Origin: a virus
Reading direction: 5' to 3' (one strand)
Virus record (IMG/VR): IMGVR_UViG_3300044641_002513
Location: 24,897 to 88,896 of that record
Length of the DNA stretch: 64,000 nt
Both the position numbers and the translations under genes were made by a program. Shown piece by piece: positions 41,141 through 51,700 of the stretch (its first letter is position 1; every line of letters starts with the position of its first letter). The notes under the pieces are model-generated. The model worked only from the letters and a program-made list of their open reading frames with translations, had not been told where the DNA came from and ran no database searches.

Positions 41141-44100
41141 ATGCCAGAAGAAGACAAACCTGTAAAACCCAAAGGAGTAAAAGGCGTTTCTACTGTTGGA
41201 GGACCTTCTATAACAATTCCTGATTATCAGCCGTATTACGAATACTTAAAGCCTACTACGGATAAAGAGAAATTCTTAGCAGGAACTACTGGTAGTATAA
41301 CGTCTGGCATGACTGATGCTACTATTAAAACTACTGGTTTAGTAGATGCTAGATTAGCTAGTTTATATACTCCTATAAACTTAGCTAAAGCTATTCCTGA
41401 CCAATTTGAAAGAGAAAAATACATAGCAGAGCACGGGTCTAAAATGGTGCAACTATTAGACCCTAATAAATATGGTATTAAGTTTAACAATGATGCATTA
41501 GATTACAGCATATTTAAAGCTAAGAACTACGATATACAATTAAAAAAGTTCTTAGATGATTTAGATGAGAACCAAGGATTTTTAGCAGCATTAGGTAACA
41601 CAGGTGCTAAGTTAGTAGGTAAAACTGCTACAGCTGTAGGAGGATTAATACCTTTAACTTACGGTGTTGGTGCTGCTTTATTTAGTTGGGATTCTAAAAA
41701 ACTATTTGACAATACATTATTTGATGCTTGGGAATCAGCTGACCACTACTTAGATAGAAAGTTTGCCGTATACGGAGGAGCTGACTATTCAAAAGGAGAT
41801 AAATCTTTCTTTGGAAGATTTGCTGACAACCCAATGAAAAGTATCAATGCTGATATTATTCCAGCAGCTGCATTTGTTGCAGGAGCTGTCTTAACAGAAT
41901 TTGCAGCAGGTGCAATTACAGCTGCTACAGGTGGAGCCGCTGGAGGAGTGTTTGCAGCTAATACTGCTAGACTAGCAGCACAATCTGTTAATGTTTTTTC
42001 TAAAGGAGTTAGAATAGCTAGAGGACTAGATACTTTATCTGACTTTAACAATATGAGAAAAATAGTTGACCTAACTCAAAAGATAAGAACAGGTATAGGC
42101 ACAGCTACTACTATGGTTCGTACAGCTGGTTACGAGTCAAGTTTAATTGCTAGAGATACTCAAAAAAGAACAGAGCTACAAGGTAGACTAAACTATATAC
42201 AAAGCAATCCTGAGTTACACGAACAAGCAAAAGTATTAGCTGAACAAGGTTATACTGAAGATGAGATTAGCGAAAGATTATCCGAAAAAATTGACCCATC
42301 TGTATTATCAAGAATAGATTATGCTGCTGAACAAGCAGGTGAATTAGCCTGGTTTTCTAACGTGCCACTAGTAGGGTTTTCTAATATTATTCAGTTTGGT
42401 AAAAGTTTAAACTTTAGTTACCGTTTAGGGAACTCTTTAAGCAAAGCTTCTAGAATTAATCCATTAAGAGGAACAGTTATCAATGAAGCTGGAGAAATGG
42501 TTTCTAAAGCATCTGTTGCTACTAGAGGACAAAAAGTATTAGGCTACGGAATGACTGCGGCTAAAGGAGGTTTAACAGAATCTTTTGAAGAGTTTTCTCA
42601 AGGAGCAATGGAACAAGGTTACTCTGATTTCTACGCTTCTCAGTTTAAATCTTCTAACATAAACAATACTGTAAGCTTTATAGACTCAATGACTAAAGCT
42701 ACTAGAAACTATTGGAACTCTACAGAAGGTAAAGACTCAATGACTATCGGTGCTTTAATGGGTATGTTAGGTATTCCTTTACCTATTTCTATTGACGCAC
42801 AGACTGGTAAAGGTAAACTAGGAATGCAGTGGTACGGAGGAGTTTACGGAGAATTTAAAGACCTTAAAAAAGATATAGCAAGAGATAAAGAAATAGCAGA
42901 CTTAAGAAATAAAAATAGTATTAATCCTGTCTTAAAAAACAATTTTGAAAATGCCATTAAGAATATGGACATTCAAGATGATATGGATGAAGCTATCAAA
43001 AAGCAAGACGTATTTACTTTCAAGAACAAAGAGTTTGAACAATACCATACTTTTGTTAATACTAGACATAAAAACGGTGTATCTGATACTATCTATCAAG
43101 ACTTAGATGCATTAGACCAAATGGACTTAAAAACTTTTAATGACCAATACGCATTTAAAGGATTTGAGTTTACAGCTGAAACTAAAAAAGAAGCTATTGA
43201 GAAAACTAGAAAACAAACTAAAGATATTTTAGCTTCTCACAAAGAAGTAGAAACTTTATTTAATGATTCTAGACTAGCTGTTGACAGATTGTTTAACAAG
43301 AAGTATAGAGATGCTGACGGTAAACTAATGTTTGCTCTTAAAAAAGCTAATGGAGATATAATAGATACACAGACTGCTTATGAGTTTATGGACGTACTCC
43401 AAAACGAATTAGTTTATCTACATAGTACTAACAAAAACTTAAATAAAAGAGAAAAAGAATTAAAAGAACAAATAGGTAATTTAACTGGTAACAGTTTTAA
43501 TACTTCTCTTTCTAATAAAATAGTAGCTAAAACAGCAGGTGTATCAGAGAAAGACTCAGATATATCTATTGAGTATGCTACAACTGCTAGAGAAATGTAC
43601 AAAGCTCAGTTAGCTGAGTTAAAAGAAAGTGATCCTATACTTTACGATTTAGTAGAAGCTCAGTTAAAACCCTTAGTACAAGATTTAATTAAGCTTAACA
43701 ATAACAAAGCTAAAAACGCTTCTCTTTACAATACATTGTTTACTGAAAAAGGAGCTAGAGATTTTATTAATCTACATGCTGAGTACACTGCTAAAAAAGG
43801 CGAAATAATTAAAGAAGCTATTCTTAAGAAACGAGAAGAAGAAACTGCAAAAGCAAGAACTTCTGAAACTGTAAAAAAGGCTAGCGTAGACGAACAAGCT
43901 CTTAACGGCACTAATACCATTGCTTCCAACAAAGCTAAAGCTGAAATGGATGCAATGAATGAAGCTCTTTCTAACATAGCTGCTGAAGAATCAAGTGGTA
44001 GTACGGGAGACCTTTCAGAATTAATTAATTCAGTTAGTGGAGATGTTATTGTTGAACAACTTCAAAAATCACCTGCACTTTTTATACAGGTACTAGAATA

Positions 44101-45265
44101 CTTAGAAAAACAAGGAACTCCTTTAATAGGCATTAGCAACATTGATCAACTATCTGAGACAATGGCTGCTGACCCTTCTATCATAGGAACACTAAGCAAT
44201 GCTTTAATGGCTCTTAGAGAACAGTATAACAAAGCTACTGTAGTTCCTCCTGTTACACTAGAGTACGCTGATACTACTGACGAGAATGATGTAACTCCTT
44301 CTAACAATGCTTCTTTAGCTGACCTTTACAAAGGTAAACTAGAAGAACTAAATGCATTAAGTATATTCCAATCAGGTTCTAACGTTAGTGAGCAAGCTAT
44401 TATTCCTGTAACTCACGATAAGAAAATTACTAACGGTGAAGTAGAAAGAGACGAAGCAAATGGTAAGTTTAAACCTTGGTACTTTGTTAGTCAAGGACAA
44501 GTACTTACTTCAGACCAACCTGTTGATGCAGCGTTACTTAACTCTCCTGAGTTCCTAAACAATGAGGAGTTAGGTTCTAAAGTTGTTAATGCTACTTTTA
44601 AAATTGCGGACAACGACTACAACAAAACAGATAGAGCTGCTGAAGATATTGCTATTGACATTTATCACAACGATGTATTTATAGGAAGATTACCTGCTTT
44701 TAAAGAAGGTATGGCTAGTCATCTATTAGCTTTACGTCAAGCTGTTGTAGCTCAAGAAACAGTTGCTCCTATAACTACTAATCAAATGTCTGTTGGTAGA
44801 CAATTATCTACAACTGCTGTTCAAAAATTAAATAAATTAGGTTTTACAAATGATGTAATTACTTCTATGTCTGATAAAGATGTAGAAACAGCTAAAACAT
44901 TTTCTTCAAAAGAAGATGCTAAAGAAATGCTTGATAAGTATGTTAAACCTGCTGTAAATACTAATCAACAAGAAGTAGAGGTATTAAGAGCTAAGGAGCA
45001 AGAAGAAATAAAAGCTAAGTTTCCTGATGCTGAATATAAAGCTGATGGTAAGATTGATGTAACTAAGTTGTCTGCTAAAGATAAAAAAGTTTATAAAGAT
45101 ATTTATAAAAGATATGATGCATTAATTACACCTCGATTAGAACAAGCTAAAAAAGATGCTAAAGAAATAGTAGATAAAAACTTTGAAGACATTGCTATAC
45201 AGCTTGCCAATAGTAAAGATGAAAGATTCTTTAATGAGAATAATGAATTTAAAAAATGTAAATAA
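41141..45265 (+). CDS. Large internal virion protein with membrane-active segments (1,374 aa)
   Basis: A strand-poor N-terminal part precedes two hydrophobic clusters: VGGLIPLTYGVGAALFSW (about 165-182) and AAAFVAGAVLTEFAAGAITA with a Gly/Ala-rich extension (about 240-285). A third lies at about 535-552 (IGALMGMLGIPLPISI). The rest is helical and coiled-coil-rich, with a Lys/Glu-rich end (about 1230-1374). Hydrophobic hairpins inside a giant cargo protein suggest a trans-envelope channel during ejection, as for podovirus internal-core proteins. Function is inferred. The gene lies just before the ferritin-like gene. Confidence 0.5.
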   Translation: MPEEDKPVKPKGVKGVSTVGGPSITIPDYQPYYEYLKPTTDKEKFLAGTTGSITSGMTDATIKTTGLVDARLASLYTPINLAKAIPDQFEREKYIAEHGSKMVQLLDPNKYGIKFNNDALDYSIFKAKNYDIQLKKFLDDLDENQGFLAALGNTGAKLVGKTATAVGGLIPLTYGVGAALFSWDSKKLFDNTLFDAWESADHYLDRKFAVYGGADYSKGDKSFFGRFADNPMKSINADIIPAAAFVAGAVLTEFAAGAITAATGGAAGGVFAANTARLAAQSVNVFSKGVRIARGLDTLSDFNNMRKIVDLTQKIRTGIGTATTMVRTAGYESSLIARDTQKRTELQGRLNYIQSNPELHEQAKVLAEQGYTEDEISERLSEKIDPSVLSRIDYAAEQAGELAWFSNVPLVGFSNIIQFGKSLNFSYRLGNSLSKASRINPLRGTVINEAGEMVSKASVATRGQKVLGYGMTAAKGGLTESFEEFSQGAMEQGYSDFYASQFKSSNINNTVSFIDSMTKATRNYWNSTEGKDSMTIGALMGMLGIPLPISIDAQTGKGKLGMQWYGGVYGEFKDLKKDIARDKEIADLRNKNSINPVLKNNFENAIKNMDIQDDMDEAIKKQDVFTFKNKEFEQYHTFVNTRHKNGVSDTIYQDLDALDQMDLKTFNDQYAFKGFEFTAETKKEAIEKTRKQTKDILASHKEVETLFNDSRLAVDRLFNKKYRDADGKLMFALKKANGDIIDTQTAYEFMDVLQNELVYLHSTNKNLNKREKELKEQIGNLTGNSFNTSLSNKIVAKTAGVSEKDSDISIEYATTAREMYKAQLAELKESDPILYDLVEAQLKPLVQDLIKLNNNKAKNASLYNTLFTEKGARDFINLHAEYTAKKGEIIKEAILKKREEETAKARTSETVKKASVDEQALNGTNTIASNKAKAEMDAMNEALSNIAAEESSGSTGDLSELINSVSGDVIVEQLQKSPALFIQVLEYLEKQGTPLIGISNIDQLSETMAADPSIIGTLSNALMALREQYNKATVVPPVTLEYADTTDENDVTPSNNASLADLYKGKLEELNALSIFQSGSNVSEQAIIPVTHDKKITNGEVERDEANGKFKPWYFVSQGQVLTSDQPVDAALLNSPEFLNNEELGSKVVNATFKIADNDYNKTDRAAEDIAIDIYHNDVFIGRLPAFKEGMASHLLALRQAVVAQETVAPITTNQMSVGRQLSTTAVQKLNKLGFTNDVITSMSDKDVETAKTFSSKEDAKEMLDKYVKPAVNTNQQEVEVLRAKEQEEIKAKFPDAEYKADGKIDVTKLSAKDKKVYKDIYKRYDALITPRLEQAKKDAKEIVDKNFEDIAIQLANSKDERFFNENNEFKKCK

Positions 45266-45276
45266 ATAATAAAACA

Positions 45277-45750
45277 ATGGAAAAATTACTTACTGACCTA
45301 GAACAAAAAGAATTAAATAAGTTTGGTAAACTAGAATTAACAGCTTCTCAAGCTTACTTACATCTATCTAATAGAATGAAAATTTTCGGTTACTTTGGAG
45401 CTGAAAAGTTTTTTTTGAGTGAGTCTAACAGTGAAAGAAAGCACTACGTTAAAATTGCAAAGTTTGCTAATAATTTAGGGTGTGAGCTATCTGTAGAAGC
45501 ACTTATAGCAGTGCAGTGTGATTGTACAGATATAAAAAGTAGTTTAGAGATGGCTTACCAAATGGAAAAAGATTTGCTGATGGAATACGAAAAGTCTGCT
45601 AAAAACCCAGAACTTTCGTTAAAAGTTGTACTTTTGTTACAAGACTTTACCACACATCAGGTAAGAGCTGTAGGGGAGTATGGAGACTTACTTGCACGAT
45701 TAGCACTTACTGATAATATGTTATTGTTCGATCAAGAACTAGGTAATTAA
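45277..45750 (+). CDS. Ferritin-like protein with a conserved di-iron ferroxidase centre (157 aa)
   Basis: Length and sequence match bacterial non-haem ferritins (about 165 aa, four-helix bundle plus a short fifth helix). Compared from memory with E. coli FtnA without gaps in the first half, ligands align: E20 (FtnA E17) in KLELTASQAYLHL, E53 and H56 (E50, H53) in SERKHYVKIA, E97 (E94) in AYQMEKDL, and Q128 (Q127) in TTHQVRAVGEY. The third-site residues E49, E126, E129 and E130 are replaced by Ser, His, Arg and Ala. The C-terminus LLFDQELG fits FtnA YFIDKEL. It probably oxidises and stores Fe(II). It lies 11 bp after one cargo gene and 11 bp before the giant polymerase gene, so it is co-expressed with virion proteins. 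A phage ferritin there is unusual. Confidence 0.75.
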   Translation: MEKLLTDLEQKELNKFGKLELTASQAYLHLSNRMKIFGYFGAEKFFLSESNSERKHYVKIAKFANNLGCELSVEALIAVQCDCTDIKSSLEMAYQMEKDLLMEYEKSAKNPELSLKVVLLLQDFTTHQVRAVGEYGDLLARLALTDNMLLFDQELGN

Positions 45751-45761
45751 AAAATTAGATT

Positions 45762-48700
45762 ATGGCTTGTAAATATTGGTATGACGGTAAGTGGCGTACG
45801 GAAACGGAGTTTAAAAAAATCTTATCTGAAGGTTTACTTAATAACTTATTAGCTGACAATACTGTTAGCTTAGAACAGTTAATGCCTAGTGAGGCTACAC
45901 AACAAACCTTAGTAGAAGAAGGAGCTACCAAAGCTCCAGTTACTCTAAGAATACGACACAAAGCTCAAACCAAGATTAACAACGGCCGAGAACCAGGAAA
46001 ACCTAACATTCCTCTTGCAAGAAATCCAAAAGACGTAATAGAAGAATTTGTAGCTCAAGGTGGTAAACCTTTTGAATTAAAGTTTGTAATAAAAGTTAAA
46101 GGAGAATTAAGAACAGGTAAAGGTTCTGCAAACGAAAAACTTAAACAAAACTTATTAAGTTCCCCAGTTGGGAACAAAATAGTAAGCCAGCTACAAGAAG
46201 GTATTGTATATATGCTAGTACCTTCTGTTTACGGAATGTATCCTATTAGAGTCTTTAACAACTTCCTTACTAATACTAAAAGTTTTGGTACAGTTAAACA
46301 AGCACTAGAAGATTTAAAAAAATCTACTAAAGTAGAAGACATAGCTAAGCATAGAAAGACTATAGAGTCTTTACTCTATCGTACTACTGTAACTTACGAC
46401 AATACTAAAAAGACTTTTACAGTCAAACAAATTGATGGTAAGAATAACATTCTTGCTCAGACTTTTCCTACTACTAAAGATGTTGCAGATTTCTTAGGTA
46501 AACAATTACAAAGAGTTGCTTACAATAATATAAATAGTGGTAACTATAACGAAGTACTAGCATCTAACGGAGTTATTACTACAGACTTATTTTCTGATAG
46601 TGCTAGCTTTTTTAACTCATCTTCTTTTGTCTTAGAAGCTTTTAGAATGTCTGAAAAAGACCAAGAGGCTTTAGACACTGTATTTGATTTTACTTTTGAT
46701 GAAGAATCAATAGCTGCTGCTACGGTTACTACTGAAAAGAATGAAGAACCTATTACACCGTCTCAAAACAAGACTGCCGAAAGCCCTATCTATTCTGCTA
46801 CTATTGACGAACTGATACCTGAGATAAAAGAAGAACCAGGTCCCTCCATAACTATTAAATTAGATGCATTAGCTAATGACGCATCTAAGTTTGTTACTAT
46901 AGAATCTGTTGTTAAAGGAGGTAAAATCTTAGTAAGTAGAGTAACTAAAAAACAAAAAGTAGTTAAAAAAAATGAAACAGATACTTTTGAACCTATATAT
47001 GATATTACATCAGGTAATGCTTATAAAGAAGCTGTATTAAAGTTCTTTGATAGTAAAGAAGTTAAAGCTAAAAAAGATGAGTTAGCAGGTAAACCGACAC
47101 CTGTTGCTAAACCTATAGAAGCAGTTAATGCTAAAAAAGCAGAGATTAAAGAATTAGAAAAAGAAAAAGCTGGTTTATTAGCACAAAGTAAAAGTTTTGA
47201 AAAAATTACAGCTAAAACACCTAAAACTGTTTCTGTATACTTAAGTTCTGCTAATACTGACGGTAGTTTTAATAAATCTTCTGAAAAAAAATCTTTTGTT
47301 GATGGTGCTTCTATACTTGCTTTTGAGCCATTAGGTAATAATAGATTTGCTGTTTACATAGATAGTAAAAATCCAAGTGCAGTAAAAATGGCTTTGCAGT
47401 ATCCTGATAAAAGAATAGACCCAACTTTTGATAGAATATCTGCATATAATCCTAAAGCTACTTCTATACAAACAGTAAAACCTAGTATTGTAGAATTACA
47501 GGGCGACAAGTATATATTAATAGAAAAAGGAACAGTTGACTTTGACAATGTAGGAATAAATAGAGAAAATGCTAAAACTACTGATGTAGATACTACAAAA
47601 ATAGATGATAGCATTAATAAAGCTAAACAAGAACTACAAGCTATAGAAAGCCCACCTACAGTAACATTAATAGCTGAAGAAGTTGGATCTAATAAAGTTA
47701 ATATAATACAAACAAATAAGCCTACTATCCAAACAATTGGTAATGTAACTTTTGGTACAGCTAATAAACAAGATACTAATGAAAATAACGAAGATGCTGT
47801 CTATGTAGATACAGTAAATGGAATATTTATTCTAGCAGACGGTATGGGTGGAGAGTATGCAGCTTTTGGGGTAGCTAGAAACTTTTCTAAAGACACTATT
47901 AATTACTTACTTACAGGTAATTTTTCAAGTTCTCTTACAAAAATAGTAGAGTATATAAATAGTAAAAAAGGTGCAACAAAAAATATAAATGAGTTACATA
48001 AAGAAATTGAAAATATATTAGGTTATAAACTTAGTTCTCAAAGTGCGGAAAAAATAAATGAATTTATAATTTCTGTTTGGAACAAAGAGACGGTTAGTAC
48101 TCAAGGAAATAGATTAGGAGCAACAGCTTTAAAAGCAGAAAAAATAAGTAGTAATACTTATAAAATTCAAAAAGTAGGAGATACTGTATTTTTTGTAGTA
48201 GATAAGAATGGCAAAGTTGTTCAAAAACACGGACTTTCAGATAATGCTTCAACACAAGGTTATTTAACTTATTTGAAAGATGGAAAAGCTTTTACAAATT
48301 CCCCTAAACTAGATGAGTTTACAGTTACTTTAAATGAAGGAGAAACTTTAGTTTTATCAACGGATTTTATAGAAACAGATAAAGCTATCCAAGATTTTAT
48401 TGATTCTAAGTTTGGTAAAAATTTAGATTTTGCTAAGTTTCAAGAAAATAATAAAGATGATGATTCTACATTTATTACTATTGAATATGATACAGATGTA
48501 GTTGCTCCAAAACAATCTACTGCTGAAGAAGTTGCTCCTGCTGCACCTAAAAGTTTTATGGGTGACGTATTAGCTTCTATGATTGATGTAACTGCTACAA
48601 TGGAATCAGCTCCTATAGATATTAAACCTGAAGAAGGTACAGAGCAAAGTCTAGAATCTTTAGTAGCTGCACAAAGTAATAGAGAAATAGTGCCTGAACA

Positions 48701-51700
48701 AGATATTAGTTTTGAGGATGTATTTGGAGATGATTTAGATACAGAAGGATTTGACGGAGCTACTAACAGAGGAACTCCTAATGTCAAACTAAAAGCAACT
48801 GAAACTGTTGATGGAACTTCTTGGAGTCAAGCAGAAGAAATACAATACTTAAAAGATACAATTGGAGTACAGTTTGAAGAAGCAGAAAAAACTAATACTC
48901 TAAAACTATTTAACACATTAGAAGATTTAGAAGCATACTTGCCTAAAGAAACTTACGAAATGTTATTAGAAACAAGACGTAACGGTAAGTTTGTCCACGG
49001 TTTATTTACGACAGCTGCTGTGTTTATGGCAAGTACAGCTGAAGCTGGTACTAGTTATCACGAAGCTTTTCACGTTGTATTTAACTTAGCTTTACCACTA
49101 GAAAAACGTATAGCCTTAATTAACGAAGCGTATGTAAAATATAGAGCAGAGTTACTTGTAACTAAATATACTAACTCTAAAGGAGAAACTAAATTTAAGT
49201 ATCCTACTTATTTAGAAGTAGAAGAGTTACTTGCGGATAAGTTTATGGAGTTTGTACTTAACAAAGAAGTACTACCTAAAGAAGAAGCAGTTGAAGAAGG
49301 TCCTAGAAAAAGAATACCTATACTACCTAAGTTTACTAGCTATACTACAGAAGAAGGCTACGTAACTGTTCCTAGTGTAGAAAAAGAATTTAAAGAAATA
49401 GGAAAGTTTTTCAAAGGACTTTCTAGAATGTTGACTGTTTTCTATAAAAAGAATAGAGTAATTAATATTGATAATTTATTTGAAAACATTGACTTAGGAG
49501 TTTATAAAGACAAAATTAACTTTAGTAAAACATCTATTCCTAACTTAGCTAGATTACACGCTACTGACGTACAACATAGATACGTTAACCCAATTGAAGA
49601 AGCACATGCTTTTGAATACCTAAGTTCATTAAAAGATGAAATATTAGAGCAATACCGAGCTAAAGTAGACCCTAGTTACAAATTAAATCCTAAAGAGTTA
49701 ATTGCAAAAATGGGAGTACACACAATGTACTCATCTATGCTTAGTAAGCTAAAAGCCGAGGCTATTTACAACAAGAAAAGTGGTAACACAGAAATGGCTC
49801 AACGCCTTGCTAAACTTTATTTCATTTTTACTAATGGCAAAAAGAATATAAAAGATACAGTAATTGAAGGCAAAGGAATTGAAGTAACTGAATTTACTGA
49901 AGCAAGTGACTTGTTATTACGTTTCAATAGTAGTCTTAGAAAAGAAGGATTGTATATTACTTACAATGGATTAAAAGATGCTAAAGTAAAAGAAAAAGGT
50001 GTAGAAGAAAACGAAGAAGACAGTTTTAAAGCATACGAAGAAGGAGAAGATACCTACGAAGAATCTTGGATGCGTTCTCACATTGAAACTAATCCGATGG
50101 AGTCTACTAGTCAACGACTAAAAAGTTTCTTTGCAAAGATTCCTAAGTACAAATCTACTAGAAAGAACAGTGCTACAATGGTTAATTCTTTTGGAGTAAC
50201 AATGAAAGAAGACCCAGGAGTTGTATTTAAAACATTAGCTACTAAAATATCTAACAGCTATTCAGTTAGTGATATGTTAACTAAGTTATCTAAGATAAAC
50301 CGTCCTTATATTAAAGACGTATTAAACGAGATAACTAAAGATGAAAAACTCTTAACAGACTTATGGATAGCTATAGGACAAAAAAGCTTTACTACTTTCT
50401 CATTTGTTTGGGAAACTAATAACGAGATGAGAGTAGTTACTTCTAACAGAAAAACATTAGACAATGTTATTAAAGAAGAACTAATAGCTAATTTTTTAGT
50501 ACCTAGTAATCCACTACTTAATACTAAAAACAATGTATTTGATGTAGAGCGTGTTAACACAGACGAAGCTGCTAATTTCTTAGAAGATTTAAATACTATT
50601 TTGCCTATTTTAAATAATACAGCATTTTGGAATAATAAGAAAGAAGTAATAGACATGTTCAACAATGTTGCTAAAACTTTTCAAAAATATAAAATAGAAT
50701 TAACTGCTGATGATTTAGTTAATGTTTGGGAAAAAGGAGGAAAGCAAGAATCTTATAAAAATGTAGTTGAAGTAATTGAAACTATTCAAAATATTGCTGT
50801 AGAGCTAGTTAAAGGCAACAATCCTTTTACTTCTTCTTATCCTACTGAAGAAGAGATTAGTAGAGAAGTAAAAAAAGAAGGAAGAACTTTATTAGAAAAA
50901 CTTGCTAAACAAATAATGCCAGTAGTAGAAAAGGATATAATTCTTGCTTCTAGAAACATTAATAACAAGACAGTATACAGTCTTATTCAGTCTGGGTTTA
51001 TTAATAAACAGATGGAAACTTATAAGAACCGCCAAAAGCTAACAGAATACTACGAAAGTATAAAGAACGATGCTTTTGTATCTGAGTTACCCTTACTAAA
51101 AGATTTACTAGACGATACTAATAACACTCAAGATATTCTTAGTGTAATCTTTTTAGACGGATTTACTCGTCAAAACAAGAATAAAGCTGTTACCTATACA
51201 GATATGTCTGATATAGAAATGGAAGCTACGTCAATGGCAATGTTCTATAACAATGGAGCTAACGATGCTTCATTCTTTAAAATGCCAATACCTTCCGATG
51301 CTCCTACTTTACCTTATATCAAAAGTAATAAGTTAGAAAGAGAAGAGATAATAGACAAGTTAGTCCTAACAGCTAAAGCAGAGTATAACAGAATTAGAAA
51401 AGTTAAGACTGCTGATGATAATGTACTAGACTTAATCCCTAACTATAAAAAAAGAGGAGAAAAGTTTATACTACTTAGTTTCCTTAACGGAAAAGTTAAC
51501 ACTAATCAAAATTTTGATGAAGCTCTAGTAAGAGCTGAAATAGATAAGTTCTTTAGCTACGACATCAACATAAGTCCTTTTTTCCAAACAGAAATGGCTA
51601 AGTATAAAAAAGAAGGTATTATAACTTCTTACAACGCAGAAACAGGTGCTATTAATTTTGCTCCAGAGATAATGGATAAGACTATTAAAGACGGTACTAC

